This document shows positions 24,287-32,582 of a stretch of DNA of 34,706 nucleotides, piece after piece. The stretch comes from Jiangella ureilytica (GTDB lineage Bacteria > Actinomycetota > Actinomycetes > Jiangellales > Jiangellaceae), in assembly GCF_004348545.1 (NCBI RefSeq), contig NZ_SMKL01000066.1:1-34706 (forward strand). The letters are read 5' to 3'. The notes below the pieces were generated by a model, which ran no database searches, was not told the DNA's origin, and saw only the letters and a program-made list of their open reading frames with translations. Position 1 is the stretch's first letter; every line of letters starts with the position of its first letter. Made by a program: the position numbers and the translations under genes.

Positions 24287-25185
24287 CCGCGGCGACGGTC
24301 ATCGCGCTCGATGTGGGCGGCACCGTCATGAAGGGCGCCGTCCTCGACGAGGCCATGAACGTGCTGGCCGAGACGTCACGGCCGACCGCCCGCCACCTGG
24401 GCCCGGACGCCGTCGTCAAGTCCGTGCTGACCGCGCTCGAGGAGCTGGCGGCACATCCGCGGGCGCGGACCGCGACGGCCGCCGGGCTGGTGGTGCCGGG
24501 CATGGTCGACGCGCAGACCGGGACGGCGGTGTTCTCGGAGAACCTGGGCTGGGCCGACGTGCCGTTCACCGAGCTGGCCGTCGCCCGCACCGGGCTGCCG
24601 GTCGCGTTCGGGCACGACGTCCGGGTCGCCGCGCTGGCCGAGTCGCGGCTGGGCGCGGCCCGCGACCGCCACGACGTGGTCTTCCTCGCCATCGGGACGG
24701 GGATCGGCGCGGCACTGATCGTGGACGGGAACCTGCTGGAGGCGGGCGGGTACGCGGGCGAGATCGGGCACGTTCGCGTCGCCGGTAGTGAGCCGTGCGC
24801 ATGCGGTGGCCAGGGGTGTCTCGAGACCGTGGCGTCGGCCGCGGCCATCGCCCGGCGCTACGGCGAGCGCAGCGGCCGGGCCACCGACGGCGCCGCCGAG
24901 GTGCTCGCGCGGGCCCGCAGCGGTGACGCCGTCGCCCGCCAGGTCTGGCACGAGGCGGTCGAGTACCTGGCGACGGCGCTGGCCATCGGCTCGTCGCTGG
25001 TCGGCCCGGAGCTGGTGGTCGTCGGCGGCGGGCTGTCGCTGGCCGGCGACGACCTGCTGGTGCCGCTGGCCCGGCGGCTGGACGAGCTGCTCACCCTGCA
25101 GCGGCTGCCGTCGCTCGCGGCGGCCGCGCTGGGCGACCGGGCCGCCTGCCTGGGCGCCGGCCTGCTCGCCTGGGAGCTCGCGTAG
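24283..25185 (+). CDS. ROK-family sugar kinase
   Basis: This 300-residue protein is a catalytic ROK kinase that would phosphorylate a hexose or amino sugar with ATP. The phosphate loop is DVGGT (10-14). D112 in GHDVRVAALAE is the likely catalytic base. GTGIGAALIVDGNLLEAGGYAGEIGH leads to H163, and the zinc site CACGGQGC (172-179) is complete with E181 after it. This contrasts with the divergent ROK repressor, which lacks the zinc motif. The GTG start overlaps the ATPase stop and the stop overlaps the SDR GTG by one base (TAGTG). Substrate specificity (glucose, GlcNAc, ManNAc, allose) cannot be read from the motifs. Confidence 0.92.
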   Translation: MTAATVIALDVGGTVMKGAVLDEAMNVLAETSRPTARHLGPDAVVKSVLTALEELAAHPRARTATAAGLVVPGMVDAQTGTAVFSENLGWADVPFTELAVARTGLPVAFGHDVRVAALAESRLGAARDRHDVVFLAIGTGIGAALIVDGNLLEAGGYAGEIGHVRVAGSEPCACGGQGCLETVASAAAIARRYGERSGRATDGAAEVLARARSGDAVARQVWHEAVEYLATALAIGSSLVGPELVVVGGGLSLAGDDLLVPLARRLDELLTLQRLPSLAAAALGDRAACLGAGLLAWELA

Positions 25186-25937
25186 TGCGTGGCCTGGCCG
25201 GCAAGGGCGTGCTGGTGACCGGCGGGACCAGCGGCATCGGGCTGGCGACCGCCCGGCGGTTCCTGGCCGAGGGGGCGCGGGTGTTCGTGTGCGCGGACGA
25301 CGCCGCTGCAGTCGACGCGACGGTGGCCTCGCTCGGGGTGGGCGGCGGGTACTGCGACGTGAGCCGCTCGGAGGAGGTCGGCTCGATGGTGGCGGCCGCC
25401 GACGCCTGGCTGGGCGGCATCGACGTCCTGGTCAACAACGCCGGCGTCGCGCAGCGCTCCCCGTTCCTCGACATCACGGCCGCGTCGTTCGACCGCGTGG
25501 TCGCCGTCAACCTGCGCGGCGCCTTCCTCGTCGCCCAGGCCGTCGCGCGGGGCATGGTGGAACGCGGGCGCGGCGGCGTCATCCTCAACATGTCCTCGAC
25601 CAACGGCCTCGGCGGCGAGGAGGACTACGCGCACTACAACGCCACCAAGGCCGGCGTCCTGCTGCTCACCCGCACCATGGCCGTCGAACTGGGGACGCAC
25701 CGCATCCGGGTGAACGCGCTGTGCCCCGGCTACATCCGCACCCCGCTCAACGCCGCGATCGCCGCCGGATCGGGCGACGACTTCGTCGGTGCGTACATAC
25801 GCGACCGGATCCCGCTGGCCCGGGCCGGCTCGGCCGAGGACGTCGCGGGGGCCTACGCCTTCCTCGCCTCCGACGACGCCGCCTTCGTCACCGGCACGGA
25901 GCTCGTGATCGACGGCGGCCAGCTGGCGGTGATGTGA
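25185..25937 (+). CDS. short-chain dehydrogenase/reductase
   Basis: This 250-residue NAD(P)-dependent oxidoreductase is a classical SDR. The cofactor loop is TGGTSGIG (12-19), the structural motif is NNAG (84-87), and the catalytic set is S138, Y151 and K155 (YNATK). PGYIRTPLN follows, and the C-terminus ends FVTGTELVIDGGQLAVM, usual for sugar-alcohol or 3-oxoacyl-type SDRs. Being last in a transporter-kinase operon, it probably oxidises or epimerises the imported sugar or its product; this is inferred. The GTG start overlaps the kinase stop. Confidence 0.9.
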   Translation: MRGLAGKGVLVTGGTSGIGLATARRFLAEGARVFVCADDAAAVDATVASLGVGGGYCDVSRSEEVGSMVAAADAWLGGIDVLVNNAGVAQRSPFLDITAASFDRVVAVNLRGAFLVAQAVARGMVERGRGGVILNMSSTNGLGGEEDYAHYNATKAGVLLLTRTMAVELGTHRIRVNALCPGYIRTPLNAAIAAGSGDDFVGAYIRDRIPLARAGSAEDVAGAYAFLASDDAAFVTGTELVIDGGQLAVM

Positions 25938-25956
25938 CGTGGGGAGACAACCCGGC

Positions 25957-25988
25957 GCCCGGCTCGGCCGTCCATGGCCGAGCCGGGC
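25957..25988. terminator. 13-bp stem terminator of the transporter operon
   Basis: GCCCGGCTCGGCC (25957-25969) pairs perfectly with GGCCGAGCCGGGC (25976-25988) around a 6-nt loop. It starts 19 bases after the SDR stop and lies between convergent transcription units, so it may act in both directions. Confidence 0.8.
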
Positions 25989-26021
25989 CAGTCGTGGTTC
26001 AGCGGTGTGACGGCCGGCGGG

Positions 26022-26132
26022 TCAGTCCACCTCGTTCCGCCAGGTCCTGCGTGGCGCGTCTCGATCCGTGATGACGCGCGCGACATCGCCGACCGGGCCG
26101 GCCGTCACCGTCTCGTCGATGATCGGACTCAT
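26022..26132 (-). CDS. possible 36-residue ORF
   Basis: A tiny frame starting at an ATG (26130-26132) with a well-placed GGGAGG just upstream on the minus strand. Its codons again show G/C-rich third positions. The product begins MSPIIDETVTAGPVGDVARV. No family is recognised. It continues in the same frame as the longer ORF from 26432 and may be its end or an internal restart. Confidence 0.3.
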   Translation of the reverse strand: MSPIIDETVTAGPVGDVARVITDRDAPRRTWRNEVD

Positions 26133-26432
26133 CACCTCCCTCTCGTCCTGGCGCACCGACCGGCTGCGTTCCGGAGGTGCTCTGGACCGGCACCGTTCCC
26201 TGTGCGCGCGACCCAGTACCCCGCGCGGGCGCCGCGGCGCAACCTCCGGCCGGGGTCGGGGACGCCCCGGTTCGAGCAGCCTGCAACCGGTCGGAGCGAC
26301 GACGTCCGGATCCGCGGGCCAGGCGGCCGCGACCAGTGCGGCGAACTCCGCGTCGATGACCGCCTGGTCGGTGAACCGCTCGCCGGCCCGCGCCGGCTCG
26401 AGACCGGTGTAGGTGGCAGGCATCGCCGTCAC
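26022..26432 (-). CDS. hypothetical protein downstream of Hsp20
   Basis: This 136-residue frame starts at a GTG (26430-26432), 5 bases after the Hsp20 stop, or at an ATG at 26423, so co-transcription is likely. The first 45 codons look coding: G/C-rich third positions and a plausible helix RFTDQAVIDAEFAALVAAAWPADP. The middle, about 26145-26290, has rare AGG/AGA/CGA codons and Arg/Pro-rich translation, while another frame looks better there. A frameshift or decay is therefore possible. The last 36 codons look coding again. Family unknown. Confidence 0.4.
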   Translation of the reverse strand: MTAMPATYTGLEPARAGERFTDQAVIDAEFAALVAAAWPADPDVVAPTGCRLLEPGRPRPRPEVAPRRPRGVLGRAHRERCRSRAPPERSRSVRQDEREVMSPIIDETVTAGPVGDVARVITDRDAPRRTWRNEVD

Positions 26433-26437
26433 CTCGG

Positions 26438-26950
26438 TCAGGCGGGAACGGGGTCCCTGTCGGCGGCGGACCCGGCCGACGAAGCCTCGACGGTGCCGCT
26501 CAGGACCGGGCCGGCGCCGCTGTCGATGGCCTGCGGGCCGTGGTCGCCGGACGACGTCACGTTGATCTTGCGCGGCTTCGCCTGCTCGGCGACCGGGATG
26601 AGCAGCGTCAGGACACCGGAGTCGTAGTTCGCGGTGATGTGCTCGAGATCGAGGTTGTCGCCGAGCACCAGCTGGCGGCTGAAGACGCCGCGTGGTCGTT
26701 CGGCGGCGATCAGTTCCATGTCGTTCTCGGGTGCGGGACGCTCGGCCTTGACGGTCACGACGTTGCGCTCGACGTCGAGGTCGATCGAGTCGACGGCCAC
26801 GCCCGGCAGATCGAACTCGACGACGAACCGGTCGCCCTCGCGCCAGGCGTCCATCGGCATGACGGCCGGACGGGCGAGGGTGCCCCTGGTGCCCAACATC
26901 TGCTGGGTCAGACGGTCCAGCTCACGGAACGGATCGGTGCGCATAAGCAT
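26438..26950 (-). CDS. Hsp20-family small heat shock protein
   Basis: This 170-residue protein is an alpha-crystallin-type holdase chaperone that binds unfolding proteins without ATP. The N-terminus [18 protein letters not shown] is typical. The alpha-crystallin domain covers about residues 33-130, with [31 protein letters not shown] and the closing [18 protein letters not shown]. The tail is long and acidic. The ATG at 26948-26950 is chosen because GGGAGGTGG lies about 5 bases upstream; the frame is open to 26998 but those residues are unlike the family. It is divergent from the XRE-argS operon. No HspR (HAIR) or CIRCE repeat is seen. Confidence 0.93.
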   Translation of the reverse strand: MLMRTDPFRELDRLTQQMLGTRGTLARPAVMPMDAWREGDRFVVEFDLPGVAVDSIDLDVERNVVTVKAERPAPENDMELIAAERPRGVFSRQLVLGDNLDLEHITANYDSGVLTLLIPVAEQAKPRKINVTSSGDHGPQAIDSGAGPVLSGTVEASSAGSAADRDPVPA

Positions 26951-27130
26951 CGGTTCCACCTCCCATGCACAGACACAGAGATGCTCCTCGTGGACCATGA
27001 GACCGCTCGTGCGATCTATGGCATGCGCTACACTTTTTCTATAACACAGCGGCCAGAAGGCCGCAAGAGCCGGATCGCGAGAGATCGTGGACGCGGAGTG
27101 CGCACACGCGAGCGGTATTAGTATTGGGGC
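26951..27130. promoter_or_regulatory. divergent control region, Hsp20 / XRE-argS
   Basis: An AT-rich patch (27031-27045, with a T5 run and TATAAC) and a perfect hairpin GCGGCC-AGAA-GGCCGC (27049-27064) lie between the divergent genes. TAGTAT (27119-27124) ends 6 bases before the XRE ATG at 27131, pointing to a leaderless transcript. The Hsp20 promoter cannot be placed with confidence. Confidence 0.45.
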
Positions 27131-27418
27131 ATGGTGCGAGTCCCGCTGACCCTCGACGAGCGCGAACGCGGCGAGCGGCTGGGCCGGGCGCTGCGTGCGG
27201 CCCGGGCCCGGCGCAGCATCGTCGACGTCGCCACGCAGGCGGGCATCTCGCCCGAGACGCTGCGCAAGATCGAGCGGGGCCGCATTCCCACGCCGGCCTT
27301 CTTCACCGTCGTCGCCGTGGCCGACGTGCTCGGGCTGTCGCTGGACGAGCTGCTGGCCGGCCTCGCCACTGATACCGAGAGGATCCCGGCCGGCGATTTG
27401 GCTACGCTTGCTCGGTGA
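27131..27418 (+). CDS. XRE-family helix-turn-helix regulator
   Basis: This 95-residue protein is essentially one Cro/C1-type helix-turn-helix domain. It runs [60 protein letters not shown] (about 16-75), with recognition helix [12 protein letters not shown]. There is no sensor domain. The ATG at 27131 is preceded by a leaderless-type -10 box. Its stop overlaps the argS GTG start (GTGA), so it is the first gene of the argS-lysA operon. Its target is unknown; autoregulation of the operon is the simplest guess. Confidence 0.87.
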   Translation: MVRVPLTLDERERGERLGRALRAARARRSIVDVATQAGISPETLRKIERGRIPTPAFFTVVAVADVLGLSLDELLAGLATDTERIPAGDLATLAR

Positions 27419-29073
27419 CCCCCGAACAGCTCTCCAGCGCGGTACGCGACGTCCTCACCGCCGCCGTCGACGCAGGTGACCTCGCCCTGCCCGACGGCGT
27501 GCCCACCCAGGTGACCGTCGAGCGACCGCGCAACCGCGACCACGGCGACTACGCCACCAACGTCGCGCTCCAGCTGGCGAAGAAGGCGGGCACCAACCCG
27601 CGGGCGCTGGCCGAGCTGCTCGCCGCGCGCCTGCGCCAGGTCGGCGGCATCGAGGCGGTCGACATCGCCGGGCCGGGCTTCCTCAACATCACCGTGTCGG
27701 CGGCCGCCCAGGGTGAGCTGGCCCGCACCGTCGTCGAGGCGGGCGCGACCTACGGCCGGGGCGACGCACTGGCCGGCACCGCCATCGACGTCGAGTTCAT
27801 CTCGGCCAACCCCACCGGTCCGCTGCACCTCGGCCACGTGCGCTGGGCCGCCGTCGGCGACGCCCTGGCCCGGGTGCTCGAGGCCGCGGGCGCCGCCGTC
27901 ACCCGCGAGTTCTACATCAACGACCGCGGTGGCCAGATGGACAAGTTCGGCGCCTCCATCATGGCCCGCGCGCTCGGCGAGGCGGTGCCCGAGGACGGCT
28001 ACCACGGCGAGTACGTCAACGAGCTCGCCACGGCCATCGTCAATGCCGACCCCGGCATCCTCGAGCTGCCCCGCGACGAGCAGCTGGCCCGGTTCCGCGA
28101 GGACGGCTACCGGCTGCAGCTGGCCGAGCAGCAGGCCCAGCTCGAGCAGTTCCGCACCCGTTTCGACGTCTGGTACTCCGAGCGCAGCCTGCACGACGGC
28201 GGCCGGGTCGAGCACGCCCTCGACGTGCTGCGGCAGCAGGGCCACCTGTTCGAGGCCGACGGCGCGCTCTGGATGCGCACCACCGACTTCGGCGACGACA
28301 AGGACCGCGTGCTGCGGCGCAGCAACGGCGAGTACACCTACTTCGCCGCCGACGCCGCCTACTACATCGACAAGCGCGAGCGCGGCTTCGACATCTGCGT
28401 CTACCTGCTGGGCGCCGACCACCACGGCTACATCGGCCGGCTCAAGGCGCTGGCGGCGTGCGCGGGCGACGACCCCGAGAAGAACATCGAGATCCCCATC
28501 GGCCAGCTCGTGAAGATCGTGCAGGACGGCCAGGAGCTGCGGCTGTCGAAGCGGGCCGGCACCATGCTCACGCTCGGCCAGGTCGTCGAGGCGGCCGGCG
28601 TCGACGCCCTGCGCTACTCGCTGTGCCGGTACCCCGCCGAGTCGCCGCTGACCCTCGACGTCGCCCAGATCACCAAGCACGCGCCGGACAACCCGGTCTA
28701 CTACGTGCAGTACGCCCACGCCCGGCTCGCGTCCATCCTGCGCAACGCCGCCGAGCTGGGTGTCGACAAGGGCGAGCTGCGGCCCGAGCTGCTCGACCAC
28801 GAGCGCGAGTCGCTCCTGCTGGGCGCGCTGGCCGAGTTCCCGCGCGTCATCGCCACGGCGGCCGAGTTGCGCGAGCCGCACCGCGTCGCCCGCTACCTCG
28901 AGGACACCGCCTCGACCTTCCACAAGTTCTACGACGTCTGCCGAGTGCTGCCCATGGGCGACGAAACGGCCACCGACGTGCACCGTGCACGGCTCTGGCT
29001 GGTCGAGGCCACCCAGGTGGTCCTGGCCAACGGCCTCGGACTGCTCGGCGTCGACGCACCGGATCGGATGTAA
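27415..29073 (+). CDS. argS: arginyl-tRNA synthetase
   Basis: This class I enzyme charges tRNA-Arg with arginine in the cytosol. The 552-residue protein is full length. It has the N-terminal Add-1 tRNA-binding domain (about 1-115), the HIGH-type motif PLHLGHV (136-142) in a Rossmann core, and an LSKRAGT loop (377-383) in place of KMSKS. The C-terminal anticodon-binding helical domain ends in [13 protein letters not shown], the family's usual tail. The GTG start overlaps the XRE gene by 4 bases. lysA starts 2 bases after its stop. A tRNA-Arg(CCG) gene lies about 22 kb upstream in this window. Confidence 0.96.
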   Translation: MTPEQLSSAVRDVLTAAVDAGDLALPDGVPTQVTVERPRNRDHGDYATNVALQLAKKAGTNPRALAELLAARLRQVGGIEAVDIAGPGFLNITVSAAAQGELARTVVEAGATYGRGDALAGTAIDVEFISANPTGPLHLGHVRWAAVGDALARVLEAAGAAVTREFYINDRGGQMDKFGASIMARALGEAVPEDGYHGEYVNELATAIVNADPGILELPRDEQLARFREDGYRLQLAEQQAQLEQFRTRFDVWYSERSLHDGGRVEHALDVLRQQGHLFEADGALWMRTTDFGDDKDRVLRRSNGEYTYFAADAAYYIDKRERGFDICVYLLGADHHGYIGRLKALAACAGDDPEKNIEIPIGQLVKIVQDGQELRLSKRAGTMLTLGQVVEAAGVDALRYSLCRYPAESPLTLDVAQITKHAPDNPVYYVQYAHARLASILRNAAELGVDKGELRPELLDHERESLLLGALAEFPRVIATAAELREPHRVARYLEDTASTFHKFYDVCRVLPMGDETATDVHRARLWLVEATQVVLANGLGLLGVDAPDRM

Positions 29074-29075
29074 CC

Positions 29076-30485
29076 ATGCGCGCACACGAAGCCGGCGCCC
29101 TGCACGCGGAGGCCGGCCACCGCGGACCGTCCTGGCTGCGCGAGCCCGAGGACGTCAACGCCCTCTTCCCCGGCCTCTGGGCCCACGGGGTCGAGCGCGA
29201 CGACGACGGCGTCCTGCGGGTCGGCGGCCTGTCGGTGAAAGAGCTGGCCACCGAGTTCGGCACGCCGCTCTACGTCGTCGACGAGTCTGACTTCCGCTCG
29301 CGGGCACGGGCGTTCCGCGAGGCCTTCGGCGCCGTCCTGGGCGGGGCCGACGTCTTCTACGCCGGCAAGGCGTTCCTGTCCGTCGCGACGGCGCGCTGGA
29401 TCGCCGACGAGGGCCTCAACCTCGACGTCTGCTCCGGCGGCGAGCTGGCCGTGGCGCTGCGGGCCGGGTTCCCGGCAGCGCGTATCGGCCTGCACGGCAA
29501 CAACAAGACCGTCTCCGAGCTGGTGCGGGCGCTCGACGCCGGCGTCGGGCGCGTCGTGCTCGACTCCTTCGAAGAGATCGACCGGCTGGCCACGCTTGCG
29601 GCGGCCCGCGACGTCCGCGCCGACGTGCTCGTGCGCACGAAGGTCGGCGTCGAGGCACACACGCACGAGTACATCGCCACCGCGCACGAGGACCAGAAGT
29701 TCGGCTTCTCCATCGCCTCGGGCGAGGCCGCCGAGGCGGTCCGGGCCGTGCTGAAGTCGCCGTCGCTGCGACTGCTCGGCCTGCACTCGCACATCGGCTC
29801 GCAGATCTACGACACCGCCGGCTTCGAGGTCGCGGCCCGCCGGGTGCTGCGGCTGCAGGCCGACATCCGCGACGAGCACCGGCTCGAGCTGGCCGAGCTC
29901 GACCTCGGTGGCGGCTTCGGCATCGCCTACACCAGCCAGGACGACCCGCAGCCACCCGCCGTCCTGGCCGCGGGCATGGCCGAGATCATCGAGCACGAGT
30001 GCGCCGGCTACGGTCTCGCGGTGCCGCGGCTCAGCGTGGAGCCCGGTCGCTCCATCGCCGGCCCGTCGACGTTCACGCTCTACGAGGTCGGCACGGTCAA
30101 GTCCGTCCCGCTCGACGGCGGCGCCTCGCGCCGGTACGTGGCCGTCGACGGCGGCATGAGCGACAACATCCGCACCGCTCTCTACGACGCCGACTACTCC
30201 TGCACGCTGGCGTCGCGCGCGTCGTCGGCCCCGCCGGTGTTGTCGCGGGTGGTCGGGAAGCACTGCGAGAGCGGCGACATCGTCGTCAAGGACGAGTTCC
30301 TGCCCGGCGACATCGCCCCCGGTGACCTCGTGGCGGTCCCGGGCACAGGCGCCTACTGCCGCAGCATGGCCAGCAACTACAACCACCAGCCGCGCCCCGC
30401 CGTCCTCGCCGTCCGCGACGGCCAGGCCCGGCTGATCATGCGCCGCGAGACCGAGGACGACCTCCTCGCCCTCGACGTCGGCTGA
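29076..30485 (+). CDS. lysA: diaminopimelate decarboxylase
   Basis: This PLP enzyme converts meso-diaminopimelate to L-lysine, the last step of the pathway. The 469-residue protein has the fold-type III alanine-racemase barrel. K98 (FYAGKAF) binds PLP. The glycine-rich phosphate loop is LDLGGGFGI, HSHIGSQI carries the PLP-stacking histidine, EPGRSI binds the phosphate or substrate, and CESGD supplies the cross-subunit cysteine. The ATG at 29076 is 2 bases after argS, so the genes are coupled. In many actinobacteria hom, thrC and thrB follow; here the next gene is on the opposite strand. The last 50 bases overlap the methyltransferase gene tail-to-tail. Confidence 0.96.
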   Translation: MRAHEAGALHAEAGHRGPSWLREPEDVNALFPGLWAHGVERDDDGVLRVGGLSVKELATEFGTPLYVVDESDFRSRARAFREAFGAVLGGADVFYAGKAFLSVATARWIADEGLNLDVCSGGELAVALRAGFPAARIGLHGNNKTVSELVRALDAGVGRVVLDSFEEIDRLATLAAARDVRADVLVRTKVGVEAHTHEYIATAHEDQKFGFSIASGEAAEAVRAVLKSPSLRLLGLHSHIGSQIYDTAGFEVAARRVLRLQADIRDEHRLELAELDLGGGFGIAYTSQDDPQPPAVLAAGMAEIIEHECAGYGLAVPRLSVEPGRSIAGPSTFTLYEVGTVKSVPLDGGASRRYVAVDGGMSDNIRTALYDADYSCTLASRASSAPPVLSRVVGKHCESGDIVVKDEFLPGDIAPGDLVAVPGTGAYCRSMASNYNHQPRPAVLAVRDGQARLIMRRETEDDLLALDVG

Positions 30486-31092
30486 GGGTCAACGATTGGA
30501 ACCACCCCTCCGGATCGAGCGGCACCCGGTGGAAGTCGACCACGTCGAAGTGCTCGCCGGCAGCGGCGAGCAGCTGTGCGTCGGTGCGCCACGAGAAGAA
30601 CCGGGGCGGGTCGTGCCGGTCCCACTCGACCACGCCCTCGGAGCCGTCGCCGCCGTAGAGGCCGAGGAAGAACAGCCCGTCCGGGCGCAGCAGCGAGCGC
30701 ACCGACGCCAGCGCCGCGGGCAGGTCGGCGTCCGGCACGTGCAGCAGGCAGTTCAGCGCGTACGCCGCGTCGAAGGACTCCGCCGGCAGGTCCGGCGCGA
30801 GCACGCTCATGACCCGCGCGTCGAGGCCTTTCGCCGCGCAGGCGGCGACCATCTCGGCCGTGAGGTCGGTCGCGATCACGTCGAGGCCGCTCTGCTGGAA
30901 GAACAGCGCGTCCTGGCCGGTGCCGGCGCCGATCTCGACCAGCGTCCGGGCGCCGGCCGACCGCAGCCGGTCGAGGAACGCGGCCCGTTCGGCCAGCTTC
31001 CACGGCGTCTTGGCGATGGCGTCGCGATGCTCCGCCCCGCCGGCGTAGGCGGTGCGCAGGTCGTCGGCGACGTCGTCGAAGCGGGTGTTCAT
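30436..31092 (-). CDS. SAM-dependent class I methyltransferase
   Basis: This 218-residue protein has a class I Rossmann methyltransferase fold. Motif I is LVEIGAGTGQD (51-61), with the acidic residue ending strand 2 in VIATDLT (about 72-78). Motif post-II is SFDAAYALNCLLHVPDADLP, like UbiE/Methyltransf_11-type enzymes, then LLRPDGLFFLGLYGG. The C-terminal Arg-rich tail comes from the region overlapping lysA and may be non-functional. The ATG at 31090-31092 follows a GGGGGT stretch. Its substrate is unknown. A 9-bp palindrome separates it from the divergent HtrA-like gene. Confidence 0.88.
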   Translation of the reverse strand: MNTRFDDVADDLRTAYAGGAEHRDAIAKTPWKLAERAAFLDRLRSAGARTLVEIGAGTGQDALFFQQSGLDVIATDLTAEMVAACAAKGLDARVMSVLAPDLPAESFDAAYALNCLLHVPDADLPAALASVRSLLRPDGLFFLGLYGGDGSEGVVEWDRHDPPRFFSWRTDAQLLAAAGEHFDVVDFHRVPLDPEGWFQSLTLSRRRGRGGRPRSRGA

Positions 31093-31132
31093 GACCCCCA
31101 TCCTCGCGGGCGTCGATGCGCTGACCGGCGGC

Positions 31133-31153
31133 GTGTCCGCCCACGGCGGACAC
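31133..31153. promoter_or_regulatory. perfect 21-bp palindrome between divergent genes
   Basis: GTGTCCGCC (31133-31141) and GGCGGACAC (31145-31153) are perfect inverted repeats around CAC. The site lies 40 bp upstream of the methyltransferase start and 60 bp upstream of the HtrA-like start. It could be an operator for both. TAGCGT (31159-31164) beside it could be a rightward -10 box. Confidence 0.45.
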
Positions 31154-31213
31154 GGGAGTAGCGTGCGCGGTACCCGGCGTTGACCCCTGCATCTCGAACG
31201 TGGGAGGTGCGCC

Positions 31214-32158
31214 ATGGCCGACGAGCTGGACGCGTATTCGCAAGTGGTGACCGGCGTCGCGCGCACGCTGCTGCCGTCCGTCGCGAGCCTGGCGGTCACG
31301 GGGGAGCGGCGCGGCCGCACGGGCATCGTCGGCACGGGCTCGGCGGTGGTGTTCACCGGCGACGGGTTCCTGCTGACCAACGCACATGTCGTCGGCTCGT
31401 CGTCGCGCGGGACGGCCGCGTTCGCCGACGGCACCGAGGTCGGCTACACCGTCATCGGCCGCGACCGGCTGTCCGATCTCGCCGTCGTGCGCGCCGACGG
31501 CGACACCCCGCCGCCGGCCACGCTCGGCGACGCCGACGAGCTCATCGTCGGGCAGCTGGTGGTCGCCGTCGGGAGCCCGCTGGGGCTGTCGGGGTCGGTG
31601 ACGGCGGGCGTGGTCAGCGCGCTCGGGCGGTCGATGCCGGCGCAGAGCGGGCGCACCGTGCGCATCATCGAGGACGTCATCCAGACCGACGCCGCGCTGA
31701 ACCCGGGCAACTCCGGCGGGGCGCTGGCCGACTCGCACGCGAAGGTCGTGGGCATCAACACCGCCGTCGCCGGGGTCGGACTGGGCCTGGCGGTGCCGAT
31801 CAACGCGACCACGACCCGCATCGTCACGACGCTGCTGCGCGAGGGCCGGGTGCGCCGCGCGTTCCTGGGAGTCGCCACGTCGCCCGCGCCGGTGCCGCCG
31901 TCGCTGGCCGAGCGCATCGGGCGCACCAAGGGCGTGCGCATCGTCCACGTCGAGCCGAACAGCCCGGCGGAGGTGGCCGGGCTGCGGCCGGGCGACCTGG
32001 TCATCACCGTCGGTGGCGAGCCGGTCGACGACGCGCAGGCACTGCAGCGGCGCATGTTCGCCGACGCCATCGACGTGCCGCTGCCCATCACCACGTTCCG
32101 CAACGGCGCCATGGTCGACGTCATCGCCCGGCCGGTGGAGCTCGCGGACCAGGCGTGA
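31214..32158 (+). CDS. HtrA/DegP-like S1C serine protease with PDZ domain, cytosolic
   Basis: This 314-residue protein is a trypsin-fold protease of the HtrA family with one C-terminal PDZ domain. The triad is complete: H58 (LTNAHVV), D88 (SDLAVV) and S167 (NPGNSGGAL). The PDZ domain (about 215-305) has FLGVA, GVRIVHVEPNSPAEVAGLRPGDLVITVGGEPV. Actinobacterial HtrA proteins usually carry a signal peptide or a membrane anchor; this one starts directly with MADELDAYSQVV and has neither, so it should be cytosolic. GGGAGGTG precedes the ATG at 31214. Downstream genes on the same strand encode a small membrane protein and a two-component system. Protein quality control is the likely role; substrates are unknown. 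Confidence 0.9.
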   Translation: MADELDAYSQVVTGVARTLLPSVASLAVTGERRGRTGIVGTGSAVVFTGDGFLLTNAHVVGSSSRGTAAFADGTEVGYTVIGRDRLSDLAVVRADGDTPPPATLGDADELIVGQLVVAVGSPLGLSGSVTAGVVSALGRSMPAQSGRTVRIIEDVIQTDAALNPGNSGGALADSHAKVVGINTAVAGVGLGLAVPINATTTRIVTTLLREGRVRRAFLGVATSPAPVPPSLAERIGRTKGVRIVHVEPNSPAEVAGLRPGDLVITVGGEPVDDAQALQRRMFADAIDVPLPITTFRNGAMVDVIARPVELADQA

Positions 32159-32226
32159 CAACTGTCATGGTCAGGACCGGACGGCCGTGACCTCTGCGTT
32201 CGCCCCCGCGGGCGGACGCTGGAGGC

Positions 32227-32580
32227 ATGACCGAACGCCCCACTGCTCCGTACGCGGTCCGGCTGGCCGCGCTGCACCCGCACCCGCTGCCGGTCGCCGA
32301 CGTGCTCGATCGGGCGGGTCTCGCCGGCCTGGCCTCGACGGTGTCCGCCGGCGGCCGGGTCTCGCAGGAGCGGCACGCCGGCTGGACCCGCGAGCTGCGG
32401 CTGCCGCCGTTGCGCCCGCTGTCCTACGCGCCGACCAAGAGCGTCGTCGCGCTGGTGCTCGGCATGCTGGCCGCGACCCTGGTGTTCGCCGTCGTGCTGC
32501 GCGGCGTGCTGACGCCGGTGGCGTGGACCGTGGTGCTCGCCGCGCTGGTCCGCCGGCACTACGGCCGGGCGGAGCGGTGA
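32227..32580 (+). CDS. hypothetical membrane protein
   Basis: This 117-residue protein is not recognised. Its N-terminal 70 residues are soluble, with HPHPLPVADVLDRAGL and a basic RQ/RL-rich patch. Two membrane segments follow: SVVALVLGMLAATLVFAVVL (72-91) and LTPVAWTVVLAALV (95-108), with a short basic tail. The GGAGG upstream is only 1 base from the ATG at 32227, so initiation is unusual or the start may differ. The GTGA at its end overlaps a possible GTG start of the sensor kinase. Co-transcription with the two-component genes suggests a membrane accessory role. Confidence 0.7.
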   Translation: MTERPTAPYAVRLAALHPHPLPVADVLDRAGLAGLASTVSAGGRVSQERHAGWTRELRLPPLRPLSYAPTKSVVALVLGMLAATLVFAVVLRGVLTPVAWTVVLAALVRRHYGRAER

Positions 32581-32582
32581 CG

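Noticed and set aside
27118-29085. Minus-strand frame of 655 codons opposite argS
   Set aside because: Antisense shadow; argS motifs are complete on the plus strand.
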